Assembly: GCA_018340375.1 (NCBI GenBank)
Contig: JAFFJZ010000002.1
Coordinates: 19,982,001-20,046,000, forward strand
Reading direction: 5' to 3'
Length of the DNA stretch: 64,000 bases
From: Gonatopus flavifemur
Taxonomy: Eukaryota > Arthropoda > Insecta > Hymenoptera > Dryinidae
In this document: positions 11,512-25,289 of the stretch, in pieces
Layout of the letters: the number at the start of each line of letters is the position of its first letter
Position numbering within the stretch: position 1 is the stretch's first letter
Program-made: the position numbers and the translations under genes
Notes under the pieces: generated by a model
What the model was told of the DNA's origin: nothing
Seen by the model: the letters and a program-made list of their open reading frames with translations, nothing else
Databases searched by the model: none

Positions 11512-14500
11512 CTAATCGATAATTGTACAATCTTCCTCACTCACAGAATTAACTTTATTGTTTGTCGAATTTTCAACATTTTTATTGGAATCTTCCCCGT
11601 CTTCCGTTAATAAATCATTCACTACTTCTGCAGATTTACCATCCCCCTCACCGGTATCCATACTTTCAGAATGTTCTTCTCTTATCTCGGAATTATTGAA
11701 ATTAGTATTTTTATTAGCTTCTAAATCGTCGGTTAACTTGGAGACCATTTTTTCAAGTTCCTCGACGGCCTTGGACGAAGGTATGAGCGCGGCTTCCGGA
11801 CCTGGAGACTTCAAGATCTCGTCATCGCTATCTTTATCGTTATCGTGATTATTCTGACGACCCTCGGCGGGAGATTCTATACTTATTTCTTCATTCAATT
11901 TCTTCAATCTACAAGAAGAATCGTTGGAATCGTCCATGTGTTCGAGAATCGGGGTAACTCGCGAGGTATTATCTTCAATACAATCTTCCAATGAAATTTC
12001 ATCTGTATCAAAAATACCCTTCTCGTCATCCGTTTCTATACCGTGTTCCTCTATATGCTGTAAATAAAAGATGAACTGTTCCTCATATTTGCCGAAATAT
12101 TCGTCGTGTATCTCGACAGCTTTCATAATACTCTCTCCCGTTTTGGGATCGATATCGCATTTGGTTAACAACGAATAACCGATGCATTGTTCGTAGTCTC
12201 TCGATACAACGTCGTATATTTGAACGGCTTTGTCTTTCTTGGCTAGAGAATAGTCGCCTACGGCACGATCCACCTTATTCTTGTTTTTGAAAAATGTTAA
12301 ATCTTCGAGAACATCCATGGAGGCGACTAGGTCGGAAGGATCCATGGTTTCAATTTCCTCCTGTTCCGAATCCGAACCGACATCGCAAACCATATCGAGG
12401 GGAATATCGACTGTTCTATCGTCGCTCGTCGTGTTAGATTCTTTCTCCGTAGGATCTTGGCATCTCTTCCAACTAATGTATTCGCGCACAACCCTATCGC
12501 TGATGGCTGCCAATTTGTTAACCGCTTTACGCATTTCTTGACAGAATTGTTTGGTTTTGCGATAGGCTTCTTGAGATTCAAGATCGTCGTCGTCCGATGT
12601 ACCAAGTAATTCATTAAATCGGTCTTTGACGGCGTTCAAAACTGATTCAATGTCGATATTTTGGGGGTTGATTCTACGAGTAAAAGTTTTATCTTGAGTG
12701 TTCACCGTGGGGGATAACTCTCTTAGAGGTTGTTCATCAACTTCTAGAGTGTCGTTATTGGAATCTGGAGTATTTTCACTCGTCACGAGAGCCACCGGTA
12801 CCGCCGACGTCGAGGGTACGTCCGTCGAGGTGACGTTTGTGGGAGTTTCATCCGGTTTATTCGCCGATTCCACGATCATTGGCTCATCGGAATCACTATC
12901 TAACTCTATAACGTTTGGCGTTATGGTTACATTATTGGTGCTTATCGTTGGTTTTGGTTTAGGTAGAAGCATACGAGTTCGTTTCAGGGAATTGGCATTT
13001 TGATTAGGTATAGACACCATTGGCGTTTGATTTCGATAAATCGGCTGGTATACTTTATTTTGAGGACCCATCGACTGTTTCGGAGCGATGGAACCGGTGG
13101 GACGCTGATAAGGAGGTACATTAATGGTTGAATTGTAAAGCGAAGTTTGTACGACGGAAGGATCAAATCTCGAAGGTAATGAGGTATCTTGATTCGACGA
13201 GGAAGAATTCGATGGAACGATAATTCCGTCAGAATTAACCGTTGCGTCGTTTCTCTCGATCATGGTTTGTTCGCAAGCCAGAAGGGATGGGGGAAATTCC
13301 ATTTGATTCATCACATTTGGACGAGGTAACAACATCCTTGACTTTACAGGTACCACCACATTTAGACGATTCGGCGGCGTTCCGTTTGTTAAATTCATTT
13401 TAGGGGTGATACTTCTCTTCGGAGGTCTTCCTACGCTTCGTTTCGTAGTCGCTGCTGCTAATTCGGTTGGCGAAGGAGCGTAGGTTTCGTCCTCTTCTTC
13501 CGAATTTGAACCAGTTCTTCGTCTTTTTCGTTTTCTTCTCCGCGGGCAACACTGAGACTCGTCCAAATTCATTTTTTCCTCTACTTCTTCTGGCGTCATT
13601 TTACGATCACTTTGTAATATTCTGCAGGGTAAGCGTATGCACGTGTATGAATCTCGACTTCCGTTTCATATGTTTTTCATATACAACTGAGGAATTATTG
13701 TTACTCACCTTGTGACCGTTTGAACGTGTTGCAGAAGAGCCCAACAGACTCCCCTAGCGGTGTATAAATCTGTTGGGTCGCATACAAAACATTTCCACTT
13801 TTCATCCGCTTCTATTTTCTTTCTTACTACCGAATCGAAATTTCGCTTAATGCATTTATAACAAAAAGTATTACTGCAGTGAGAACAGCAGTACAGGTTA
13901 CCACCGTTGGCACACCATCGACAGAACATGTCCGTGGCGTCATCCCCTAAACAAAATTCAATGATCAACATTTAATACCAATTATACAAGTTTCAATATC
14001 TTTCTATTAGGGGCCGTCCATAAACTACGTAGCCCTATTTTTGCGACTTTTTAACCCCCCCCCCCTTCACGTGGAAACTTAGTTTTCTACATTCAACCAA
14101 ATTAATTCCAATCAAATGAATTTTCATTCAAATCAAGTGGAATTTTATTAGATCACTTTCTGGATGTTTATACAGAATTTTCTTTCAAGTACAAGATAAA
14201 TGAACACTCGCGTAGCTTGGTACCAAACCTCCCCCTGCCCCTTTATCTGCCACGTAGTATATGGACGACCCCTTTTAAAAGCGATTTGGAAGTGCGGTAA
14301 GCGTGGCTTTTGTATGCATGAACATCTATCTGTTTTGAAAGGGGAAGAAAAGCTTCGTGAAGAGGACAGATGAAGGATCATTTGCATGAATAAATTGAAT
14401 CGCATACATTAGAAAATAACACACTTTTGTCCTAATTCAATACAAATTATCTAAATATCTGACAATTAGATGAAATTATTTGATAACATATCTATGTTTT

Positions 14501-17500
14501 GATGATATTATTTTGCATAGTAATTTTTTGAAGCATATTCAAAATGGTGATCGGAAGTTCCGCTGGGAAAAGTGTACAACGTTGTCTCCATGTTCTTTTA
14601 GGAGACGCCCATTTTCATTCGTCTTTGAAGAGGAATTAATTATTTTATTTGATAAACTATTGATATGAAACTTGTAAGAAATTTGCAAATACTATTGCTT
14701 TTCCTCTCCAAGCGATATTTATTTAAACTATTTCTCCCAGCACTTGAAAAACTCTCTGCTATATTATAATATATGAAACATTCAGCTATCGTTGCAAAAA
14801 AAATACTGAAAACCATCTAGCGAATGACAAAGTATTCAATTGCAGTACCTCACACTCCAAAATTTTATTATCTACAGTTAATATTGTGTAAATTACACAC
14901 GAATTTCGAAGTTTTTTTTTCTAGAGAATTCCAAATATATTTTACCTCATCGGAGAAATAATTCTTCTCACTCATGAATATTATGAAGGTATCCGCGAAT
15001 AATACAATGCGATATAAAGTGAAAGACTACGCTATTCTGTGAGATGTTTCGAATGGAGTGCGCTGTAAAAACGTTTACAGCTACAAGAAAAAGTGACAGG
15101 GACAATCGTGTGATTTATGCTCGACGATTTTATTCGAATACTAGCGAAAGAATGGATTATTGAACAAAGTGTGTAATCGGTACTCCATTCGAATGTTTTC
15201 CAAGTATAAACTTCAGGGAATCATCTAAATTTTCATGAAATTCATTTCTATTATATTCTCATAAAAGCTAAATTTCAAGTTTTACACTCAAGTCTTTCTA
15301 ATATATCAATTCCCTGTTTAGTTAGTCCACCCAGAACAGGAGTAATACACTTGCTGGCTAATGATACTAGCTATAATTACACAATGATGAATAAGAAGGC
15401 TCAACGGTTTCCTGCTGTTAACATGAGAACCAGGTTATCTATATTCGCTAAATACTTTAATTTGTTCAAAATTGGTATTGCGAGGGAACCTAATAATCGT
15501 CCTTCAGTTATTGTCCCCATTGAAATACATGTGCTAAGAAACTGAATGGGAATGATTCGATTCCATGCTGCTTATTTCAAATATACTGGAAGATAAAAAT
15601 TAATTGCAGCTTTCCGCTAATTTTGGTCTCTTCAATACCGTAAAAAATATTCGTATTGATTTCAATACAAGAGTTTGGAAGCAATCGACACACATATTTT
15701 TGTATCGAATCCCCCATATTTTTATTGAAATTCAAACACAATATTATTTTTAAATGGTTTTCATAACAAAATTAGTTTGAATTCGCATAAAATCTGGGGT
15801 CAAGTGAATACACAAAAGTACGTGTTAAGGGGGAAATACATGTATACGTACTATTTTTCAAGATATTATTACGAAAAATTGACTGAGGATCCATTGATGA
15901 ATAAACACACATCTTGAGATCTACGTTTCGAACTATCTTTTTAATTTTGTTGAAACAAAAATATTTCGGAGCTACAGCTGCTAGAAGTTGGTCCCTTGTT
16001 TTTGCGGCGTTTTTCTAAAATCTAAAAACCAAAATTCAATCGTTAGAATATGTGAAAACGCACAACTTGACGGAGTCGAAACAAATAAAGACGAAAAATT
16101 GAAAATTCAGAAGGGTTTTAAAAAAAACACACTTATGTGTTTAATCTAAAAATCAAGTTTATTTTTTGTGTTTCTCTCCGCCAAGTTGTACGTTTTGATA
16201 TACTGCAACGATATAATTTTGGTTTTTTGATTTTAGATGAAAATTGAAATCTGTGGGCTGCACGGCGCGAAACGAGGTGCCAACTCGTAGCTCCGTCATT
16301 TTGAAAGATTTTTGGCTCAAAAAAATTGTAAAGGTAGTTTTGAACGTATATTTTAAGGTGTGCTTAATTTAATTATTTCATTTTCAACCAATGAATTGTG
16401 ATAAATTCTCAAAAAAGGTACATTTGCTTGTATTTACATTTGCTTTGTGTTTTCTCCTCTTCATTGCTCCCAAATTTTGTGTATGGAAATCACAAATTTT
16501 TCAAACAGTAAATTCAAAGTGTAATAACAGAAGATGTGTATGCACGAAACAAAAAGTTCAATTGCAGTAACCAAAACGTCGATCACGTACATGCGTTTCA
16601 GTTTTTTTCAATATAACGTTGAATTTAATTATTAAATCAACAGAGTTCGTTGATGGTCGCAAACGATGAATTCCCCCAGCGACGATTCCTGCAATCCAGG
16701 ACGTATTTATCAAAATTGAACTTTGTTTTTGACTACCACATCTTTTGTTCATGTTTTTTATTCGAAAGTAGGAAAGCACTTTGAGGAAAATAATTTTTGA
16801 ATGGAATTTATGAATCAAATATTCAAATTCTTGTTTCAACTTCAATGGAAAATGGTTGGACTACGGAATGCGGAAAAGTTTTCTTTTGTTGTATTCTAAG
16901 AATTAATTTCCTGCGAGGTATTTATGTGACTTGCTACGAAGTTGTATGAGAAACTGGTTTTTCATGTTCTTACAACAAAAATTTGCCAAGTTATGGTGAC
17001 CAACGGTTCCTGAAAAGTGCACGCGCGGGAAAAATCAATATTTTTAACTCTTGTCCTCCGCGTTGCACCAAAACAACATACTTTTCTGTAATATTCCCTC
17101 GCATCGAATCTTACACCATAATTGATAATCTCAACATGGTTCCATTGATTTTACATTTTTATAAGCAACAAAATTTCACAACTCGAATGTTTTTTACGAT
17201 CAGAATAAATATTTGTTCAATTACTAGCTTGTTAATAATTCCATAACAATAGTGTAAACAGCCGATAACTAATTAATGAGTGACAAACTTTGCTAAATTT
17301 TAATTAAATTGTGTCTGAAAACTGCATATAATTCCTAACATGGATCGTTTGACAGGATCTCTAGACTCTTTGATTACATTCATGATTTGAAATTACGAAT
17401 GGAGCTATGTGGAGAAGTTAGTTTTCAAAACTAATCGATTACCGTCAACTGGGGTAACCCTAGGACATGCACGTTTCATTTATTCCCCTCGTTCCCATGG

Positions 17501-20500
17501 ATGGTTTTCAATATCCCGCAAGTTTTATATTATTTCGAGGATGTAATCGAACAATGTTGTACAGTGAAAAACTTTACTCAACGTTTCGGCAGAACAGGAA
17601 CTCTATTCTTTATTTCCCTATTCTTCAATAAGTCTATTCTCAAATATGATTAATCACACGGAGAAAAAAATATCATGGAATAATCACTAGAAAATATGGT
17701 GACAACTACGAATTTCTGTACACAGTCGCTAACAGAGACGAGTAATGGTTCCTATTTTGGTATACTAAAATACAACCCATGCAGGTATTGCCAAGACTGA
17801 AAAAAAACCAAAGCTCGTCCCAAGGTTGGCGCATGTGTCAGAAACAAACCTCCGTGAAGAACAATTGTCCCGTTGTTTGTCTCAAATCATCAGTCATCAT
17901 AGTATTTTTTTTTTTTTTTTTTTTGAATGATCACTACGTTTGGTACAAAGCTTGCAAGTGTAGATCGAGAACAATTGTGCCAATATTGCCCACATGAGTG
18001 GAACAATGTTTATAAATATTGACTGAATTTTTAATTCACAATGGCTGAAGACTTGGGGATAACCATCGGGCCAGGGCTGGCCCGATTTTCCTGCCATAAT
18101 TGATCCTACATACTATAGTTTAGTTTGAGCATAATTCAACAATAGAATCAAAATTGATTGAAATATCAAAGAACGCAAATTTTCCAATGATAATACAAGC
18201 TTGTCCCAGTCTGGTCACATTTTTTCTATCGTTTTAAGATAATTCATGTACGGTATTCTGAGGGAGAAAGTCATGAACTGAAATATGGATCAATAACTTT
18301 CTTCATCCATATCTGCGATCAAAGAAGCATTGGTTGATGCTCGGTAAATGAATTGGACCGGGCCTGGCAAAACCACTGGTCCAAGCTTGTCCTGATCTTA
18401 TCATTCCCAAGCCTGGGCCAAGTTTGGTAAATTGTTCAAGACAAGTCTCGGCATACACGCATGGGAATATATTACACCAAAATAGGAACCATTACTCGTC
18501 TTTGTTAGCGACTGTGTACAGAAATTCGTAGTGGTCACCAGTTTACTACAGGGTGGCCACTATTTTTCTGAAAAAAAAATTCCCCGACTTTTCCCGGCTT
18601 TTCAGGTGGTTTTCGAATTTTTTCCTGACTTCATAAAAAAATATTCATTACTTGATCTGAAAAAGTTCCATACTATAATTCAATCAATAGCGCAGTTTTG
18701 CAATAGAAACATCAACATATTAAAGATTCTTAATCGTTTTCGGAAGAAAAACGGTGATGAAATATAACAATTAATTTATTCAAGTGAATATCGTCTTTTA
18801 AGTTTCTATATTGGAAGCACCTCATTTCTTCGATAGGTGATGCTTAGAAGAACAATGTTTAGTTGGAAATAATATGTTTTTAATATTAAATAAACATCTT
18901 TCCATTTGAATAATTATGTAACTTTATAAATATTTGGTTTAATCAAAACTTTTATAAAATAATGTAACGTATGAACATTATTCAAAACGAATCTGTAATT
19001 CAAAACAAAACCTAATGTGAACAGAGCTCAATGCATGATTGATATATTAATAAAATGTATAAGAAATTGAAAAAATAAGGCATGTATTATAAGAAATCAT
19101 GATTCCATTTAATATATTATTAGAATTCTATTGCGACTGTTCCATTTCTAAATCTAATTCTTCCGTTTTTTGATCAACATAATCAAAAATTTTCTTCTTC
19201 TTTTTCTCAAGCTCCTTCAATTTTTCTAAAGCTTTACGTTTTTCTTCTGTTTGTTCAAGTGTTGCATTTTCCCTGATTTCCGATTAAATTCCCTGACTCT
19301 TCCCTGATTTTTCCCGGTTTTCCCTGTTTTCCAGAAAGTGGCCACCCTGTACTATCTTTTCTAGTGATCATTCCACGATCTTTTTTCTCCGTGCGTAGAT
19401 ATCTCTATTCTCACAAATCTCTATTTTTTTTATATATAAAACAAAAAGCATCTATATTTAATCAATATTGAAAAGAATAGAGATATTTAGGATGAGTCAT
19501 TTTTGGGAATAGACTTATTTCAGAATAGAGGAATAAAGAATAGAGTTCTTGTTCTGCCAACGTTTCATATCGATGTAAAAAAATTCACAAAACTAGAGGA
19601 ATGGTCTCATTGGTAAGAATTCCCTAAACTTTAATCTGAAAGAATGACTTCTGAAAGTCTGACTTTCATATTACTTATAAATGTGTATGTTCTTATAACT
19701 CTCAAATGTATGCGATAGTAGTTCTGTATGGTTTGGAATCAATAACAAATGTATTCATAGTTTATTGAAGCAAAACTTACAAGTGTCCTAGAGTTCCCCC
19801 ATCCCTAAGGTAACTTTATGACACTGTTCCCCCACTAGTTACATTATTGAATCTTTTTTCCCTTCAATGGACCTTCTCATACGTCTCTGAGATATATTCT
19901 GCAAGTCCTCTGCACGATTTAGAAAATTCCGATTCAAAAAACTAAATTTCAGTAGCACGTGAACGTCAAATGATATACATTTTGTCCTAACATTACCCCG
20001 GTTCACGGTGGTTGTGTTAACGAATGATTTGTTTTGGCAATGAAATGCGTTTAATAAGTGAGAACCAACATGCATTTCTTTGCTGTTTAAAAATGTATTA
20101 ATGAAGTCAATGCTTGGACAAGCATATCATAAGTGATGAAGATGAAGAAAAAATTCATGAAAACGTTGTCATACGAATAAACGTAACAAAAAGCGTAAGG
20201 AACGTATACTGTACAAGCATGGAAAGTGATGAAATTTTATATGATCGGCAGGAAAAGATCAACAACGAAATTAGCACACAAATACTCAACTTGTGCAATT
20301 TGTATGAAAGAGGGACGAGATTATGATAATAAACAAAGTATAACTGAGCTATAATTTGACAGAAAAAACGAGAAATTTGACCCTCACGCAGAGAAAAATT
20401 CTTGCTGAAAAGCGATTGCGAAAAATCTGCTTTGCTAAATTGGCAAAATTCTCTGGCCGTCTGTATATCTACAATTCCGGATTGCTGAATGGCAAGTGCT

Positions 20501-22854
20501 TGTTAAAAGAGCAAGCTTTTTGCTGTAATAACAAATTTTTTGCCAATTCAGCAACAAATTTTCGAGGTTCGCTGTTTCAGCAACTTTTATTCTCTGAGTG
20601 CTCTAACCGTAACCCCGGTCTCGCAGACCGCTATCAAAACTGTATTTGCTCATAATTCGAACTGTTTTGGTTAATTTGTTTGATATTTTATTCATATTCT
20701 GCACAGAATTGTACCCCGTAGACATTCATAATAATCAAAAAAATGTTTTCTCCACTTCTAACAACTTCAAACATGTGGAAGAAAGTAACAGCGGTCTGTT
20801 AGGCCGGGAGTCACGGTTGAGGTGATTTTGAGAAGGGTTACGGTTTAAGGGTTAAACATTACGCACAGCCTGTAATAACAACAGAAAAATTGAAGATACA
20901 GATAGAAGAAAGTTTTTAAAGCATAAAAGTCTGGGAAAGAAACAGCATACATTGAGAATGAGAAAGCAAATATGAGAAATTTTTGAGAAATTGTGATTTT
21001 ATGTTCAACTGCTTTTTTATTTCTGTTCTCATTTATTCATTATTTTCAATTTCATTAGAATTACAGGTTTCAAAAGAATACTATTCGTAGATATTATAAG
21101 AAGTAATGAATTCATAAACAGAAACTACACACAGTGGAAATAATAATTATAAAAATTTTCATGATGACAAATTTTGGTTGTATTTTATAAAACCAAAATG
21201 TTAAAAATGTTAATTAATCATGATTGTTCGGCTTAAGGGCCATTGGAAAACGAACAAAATTTTGCTACCCAGTTTTTTAATAATTAAGCTATAATTGAAA
21301 ATTTTAAACACATAGCAATAAAGTTCCCTGCTAGGATTTGGCTCTAAATATAAATTCAAAGTTCAAAACACATTCCTAAACATGAGAAAATAAGTTTGCA
21401 TTGTTTTAGCAATTATCTGCAGTTTCAATTCCATATTCAAAGCTCAATTCAAGTAATTTACTTCATCATTGTGGATTTAAAATTTGTATTGATTGTTTAG
21501 TCGATCAGAAACTACGTAGCAAAATTCTGTCCATTTCTTGAAGGACTCCATGGTCCTTGATTCTGGTTTGTAGAAAAATTTGTGGATCAATCATTTTGAC
21601 GCTCAATGAAATTTAACCACCAAAAGTACTATGTTTTCATGAAAATAGATAACTAGAGTAAATACAATAATAGTGCCTGTAACTTTTTGATTCGTCAAGA
21701 AGAAACTATCAAACTTGAAATAAAATTAGTAATTGTGAATAAATATTAATACCCTGAACGTTATTTCATAACAAACTGAAAATGTATTAAAATTTTTGAA
21801 TAAATCTTACTCCCCTATATACTATACATTGAAATATTTCTATGAATACGATTGTCATTGATTAACAATACTGAACCTGATAACAAAAAATCAATGTTGA
21901 CTTTCCAAAAATCACGGTTCTCTGAAAATTGCTCATGGTATGGAAAATGACATTCAAATCAAAGAATTAAAGAGAGCATATAAAGAAGAGTATTACATCA
22001 GATTTAAATTGAATATTTTCAAATGAATTTGTGAATTTATCCAAGTGGATCACTAGGGCTCGATGTAGTCATAATAGATTCTTTAAAAGCCCCTGAATCC
22101 CTAGCGTTTAGAAGAGTTCTTAAAGAATTTTCAAGAAGTCGTTATGAATTCTTTCGGAACTGACATAACAGGAGTTCATTTGAAACATGCTTGAGTATAT
22201 CGAGTAACCAGATAACAGGTTGGATCCTGATTTTGTGTGACTTACCTTGTTCGAATGTTCCATCTCCATAGAATTCTTTACAAGCGGAGCATAATAATGT
22301 TCGTAGAACTGGGTGTTCAAACATATTTTTAGAAGCTGCTGGGGCAGAACCTATATGAGCATCACAGGCAGTACAATGGAGTCGACGAAATCTAACTGAA
22401 GCGATATCTGCAAAAGTAAAACAAAATACTACATTCAAAAGCAGATATTGTCAATTTTCAGAAATCAAAGAAATAAATTCAATAGTCAAAATAATTCCAC
22501 ATCATGTTTTGGAGAACATTAAAAAGAAAATAAATAAAAAAAAAAAAAAGAGGTCAGATTGAAAAAAAACAAAGATGTAAAAATAAGGTTAGATTAATGA
22601 TTGAAAGTTTACCATTGCTGAACATTATTTTGTAAAAGTTGCTCTCCTCTTGGGAAACCGGAATTGGTATATTGGGTGTAGAAGGAATCAAATCCCCTGG
22701 GGTGACTGAAATACAAAGGTAGGTTAGATGTTTATAAAATATATAAATTTTGTATAAACAAAATGGATTGTAGTTTCGAAGGTTTACCATTTTCTTTGCT
22801 GTCGGTTTCTTTCACCTCCTTCACTTGCACTTCGAGCATGCTCGAAATATCCAT
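11512..22854 (-). CDS. ADD1: ADD-domain (ATRX-like) chromatin protein, ADD1-type
   Basis: Five coding exons join in phase: 22854-22788, 22705-22613, 22407-22246, 13946-13709 and 13621-11512, giving 889 residues. The ADD domain spans about residues 58-165. Its GATA-like finger is C65/C68/C93/C96 (LHCTACDAHIG ... LLCSACKEFYG). Its PHD-like finger starts FCRWCANGGNLYCCSHC and closes with WKCFVCDP. In ATRX this domain reads histone H3 K9me3 with unmodified K4. The remainder is low-complexity and acidic: a basic patch PRRRKRKRRR (about 213-222, likely NLS), an AT-hook-like GRPPKR (about 251), a possible HP1-binding PMVSI (about 387), and a SUMO-interaction-like VIELDSDSDE (about 424). It ends EEDCTIID with no SNF2 helicase, matching the insect split in which ADD1 is separate from XNP. 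A heterochromatin role is inferred. The 8.3-kb intron 3 is full of MITEs. Confidence 0.9.
14009..14273. repeat. 265-bp MITE, AGGGGYCGTCCATA ends, in ADD gene intron 3
   Basis: The left end AGGGGCCGTCCATAAACTAC mirrors the right-end reverse complement AGGGGTCGTCCATATACTAC, flanked by TT on both sides. A C-run of about 10 follows the left end. It lies 63 bp upstream (in the intron) of the PHD-finger exon acceptor. Ends of this kind are common in insect genomes, to my memory. Confidence 0.7.
15906..16372. repeat. Diverged palindromic element in ADD gene intron 3
   Basis: The left arm CACACATCTTGAGATCTACG runs through AATATTTCGGAGCTAC and is mirrored by GTAGCTCCGTCATTTT through TTTAAGGTGTG at the right. 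The arms are well diverged, so this is an old copy. No reading frame is supported. Confidence 0.5.
17657..19393. mobile_element. CACGGAGA MITE split by a CAGGGTG element
   Basis: Outer ends CACGGAGAAAAAAATATCAT (17657) and the mirror ending 19393. The arms share about 100 bases including GACGAGTAATGGTTCCTATT and GTCGCTAACA. The right arm is interrupted at 18549-19349 by a second element with its own TSD. The flanks are CA and CG, so the outer TSD is not clean. A T-run of about 18 is at 17906-17923. This lies in ADD gene intron 3. Confidence 0.7.
18549..19349. mobile_element. CAGGGTGGCCAC element with 5-bp TSD TACTA and a coding-like segment
   Basis: Ends CAGGGTGGCCACT and the exact mirror AGTGGCCACCCTG are flanked by TACTA on both sides (18544-18548, 19350-19354). 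Sub-terminal DNA is built of CCGGGAAAA / TTCCCTGA words. On the minus strand, about 19128-19280 is open for some 50 codons, ending at a TAG (19130-19128). The frame has no start codon, is Lys/Glu-rich and coiled-coil-like (KALEKLKELEKKKKKIF, then DYVDQKTEELDLEMEQSQ). Confidence 0.75.
20385..20600. repeat. 216-bp MITE, CACGCAGAGAAAA ends, TSD CT
   Basis: Same family as 7860-8159, sharing long stretches such as GTCTGTATATCTACAATTCC. It is flanked by CT at 20383-20384 and 20601-20602. It lacks about 85 bases of the internal TTTGCT/AGCAAA array present in the longer copy. It lies in ADD gene intron 3. Confidence 0.8.
21237..21556. repeat. TTAA-bounded MITE, GGRCCATGGAG family, copy B
   Basis: Left flank TTAA (21233-21236) then GGGCCATTGGAAAACG; right end ACTCCATGGTCC followed by TTGA, a one-base-altered TTAA. 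The interior (for example CAATAAAGTTCCCTGCTAGG) matches copies at 7055-7770 and 55637-55966. Confidence 0.6.
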
Positions 22855-23150
22855 TTTAATATATTTAAAAGAACTATTAACATTAATAAGCTTTCAAAAC
22901 AGGCTATTGCACCGCCATTTTCCTCCTCACAAGCTCACCGGTCCAACGCGTGCTCGTTTCGAAGCAGAGTATTTCAAAAAAATTAAATCCATTCCCGAAA
23001 CGATACGAATGCTTATAGGATAAACGAGGATCTGAGCAAAATTTTTACCGCGAATAGACTCACATGGTTCCTCTATCGAACGACGCCAATCAATGGTCAC
23101 TTGGACCAACAAATTTTACATTAAACAGAATCGGTATCGATTGTTATCGG
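22855..23150 (-). promoter_or_regulatory. Putative promoter / 5' UTR of the ADD gene
   Basis: It lies immediately upstream of the ADD1-type start codon at 22854. On the minus strand it holds AAAATGGCGG (22912-22921), a YY1/Pho-like site often found near housekeeping start sites. A DRE-like TATCGATT is at 23135-23142 on the plus strand. It has more CpG than its surroundings. The exact start site is not determined. Confidence 0.4.
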
Positions 23151-25289
23151 TTGAAGACTGGGATATAACGGAGCAAGGAATAATCCACCAAAAAAACTAA
23201 GTCTTCGTCATCTGTAATAAGGATATTTTCTCATATTTTAAACGTTGTTTCGACACTCGAATGACACATTCAAGATACGTGAGAATGTAATCGAGTAAAA
23301 AGACAATACTTTTTCTTGTTGTTTCGATAGACGAGTTTTGCTCATTCGCAGGAAAATTCTAAGCACTTGGATTTACAATTAATCAATGAGATTACACAAT
23401 TCCAGTAATTCAGTTTTGCAATTGGTTTGGGACAACAGTGTTTGGATTATGTAGCTAAAAGGATACTGCTATTGGCCTGAGCAAACGCCACGTTACCTCA
23501 TATTTTCATGGATAGCAACAGCGAGAAAGGAGTGGGGACAAAAATTGTTAACGGTACTATTCCCATTTATTATCGCATTCGCTTGTTTCGATGCCAGCGC
23601 CGCTACGGGAAGTCAAATCAACCTGGAATTCATGACGATTCCATCTTCAACTAACCTCTCCTTGCAATTTGCCTTATTTATTGAATATTTTATAATTTTG
23701 AAAATATATCCAAAAAAATGCTCAAATCCAGAATTTTATAATTTGCGTGATGCATTCCTTCCTTTCCAGAATAATCATACATATTACAAAACGGAAGAAA
23801 CGATAATTATTGATAAACACTTCACTCTGCTTTTCAATTTTTGAACAATCGAAATCGAAATAGAAAAAAAAAAAAATCTTTCAATGATTTCATTTGTTTT
23901 TTTTTTCAAATTTTCATCTCATCAACTGAAACAAAAAAGGGAATTAATATTTTGTTCTTTCATTTGTCATTGATTTTTTGATTTCTTTGAAGCAGTGATG
24001 GGGAAAGTAATTGACTCCAGGTAATTTACATGTAATTTCGTGTAAAACTCTGATTTTTGTAAGTTAAATACGTAATTTACCCGTAAAGTGAATTACATAT
24101 TCTACATTTTATACTTTACTTGTGAATAATGTCGAAAATTTTCAACCAATCCTGTGCGTAAGTCATTTATTCTTTCCTAGCTTGCAAATTTGGTCTAATA
24201 ATTTTTAATAATCGTATTTGCGGAAAAATATAATTCGAATTTCATCCAATTGAATATCTATCCGGAACTTATCTTCAAATCGTTTTTGTAGGATGTTTAG
24301 TGAGCCATTATACGCAGCGCAGCCATTTTGTATGTCGTCTCTGATCATGTAACGAGTTTTAATGGAGGACAAAGAAAAGGATCAATCCAATGGGAATAAT
24401 TTGTCAAAAGTAACATCGAAATTATGTAATTTTGACTAAAAATTGGCCAAGTGATTGAGTCATTCACATAGATAAGATTCTAGTAGGTACAATTTAGAAA
24501 TCTCAAATTGTGATCTACTGCCAATAGTTAATAATAAAAACGCAACTCTAAATTATCATCGCAATCCGCGAGGAATTTTTCGATTGATGAGCCTGCGTTT
24601 ATTCAGTTTTGAACCCGATGAGAACAGCTTGTCAAAAAGATGTGAAAAAAATGTCAATTTGGCTCAAAAAGTTAGTCAATTTGACGGCATTTCAATAGAT
24701 TTGTTCTAATAACAAAAACCTATTCTTCAGGTAATTTGAAAAATTTATGATATTTCTATTGTATATCCCAAGCGTTTCCCAACAACGTGGATAACCTAAC
24801 CATTCTAAAAAATGTTTGAAGAGGATTCATAAGCTGAAGTCAAGCAAAACGTTTTTGGCTTCTCGAAGATTATTTTCCATCGTTGACAATAAGATCAGGG
24901 TCGAATCCGACCGCAAGGTGATGGCTTTATACAACGCATGCGTGAGCTGTAACTCGCGAACTTTACTTTTCCATTACCCTCGTTATGTGGAGACTCCTAT
25001 ATGTATAGGATACTACACCGACAACATACTATAGTTAGTTACGCCCGCGATCGAAGTAGAACGTACACTATGCGAATATCCATGCGTATCAGTGGCCACT
25101 ATCAATCGAAAGAAGTGTAGCCATTCTCAGATTTGTAACAATAGATTCCCATGAAGAATAGTAAACATTACCGACAATTTATACTGATAATTTTGATTGA
25201 TATATTGATAGATATGATGTAATTGAATGAATGCATTGTATATTATTTCAAGATATGTACACATGTTGCAGAAAAGGATGAATCATTTT
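23151..25289. other. Intergenic; no supported gene
   Basis: Several short ORFs (for example 23545-23844 plus, 99 codons) are present but have no recognised family, codon pattern or splice context. Around 24000-24130 the word GTAATTTAC and its reverse complement recur, which suggests another worn foldback repeat. Confidence 0.3.

Noticed and set aside
23545..23844. Plus-strand 99-codon ORF with a hydrophobic start resembling a signal peptide
   Set aside because: No splice context or recognisable family, and it ends in an A-rich run; insufficient support.
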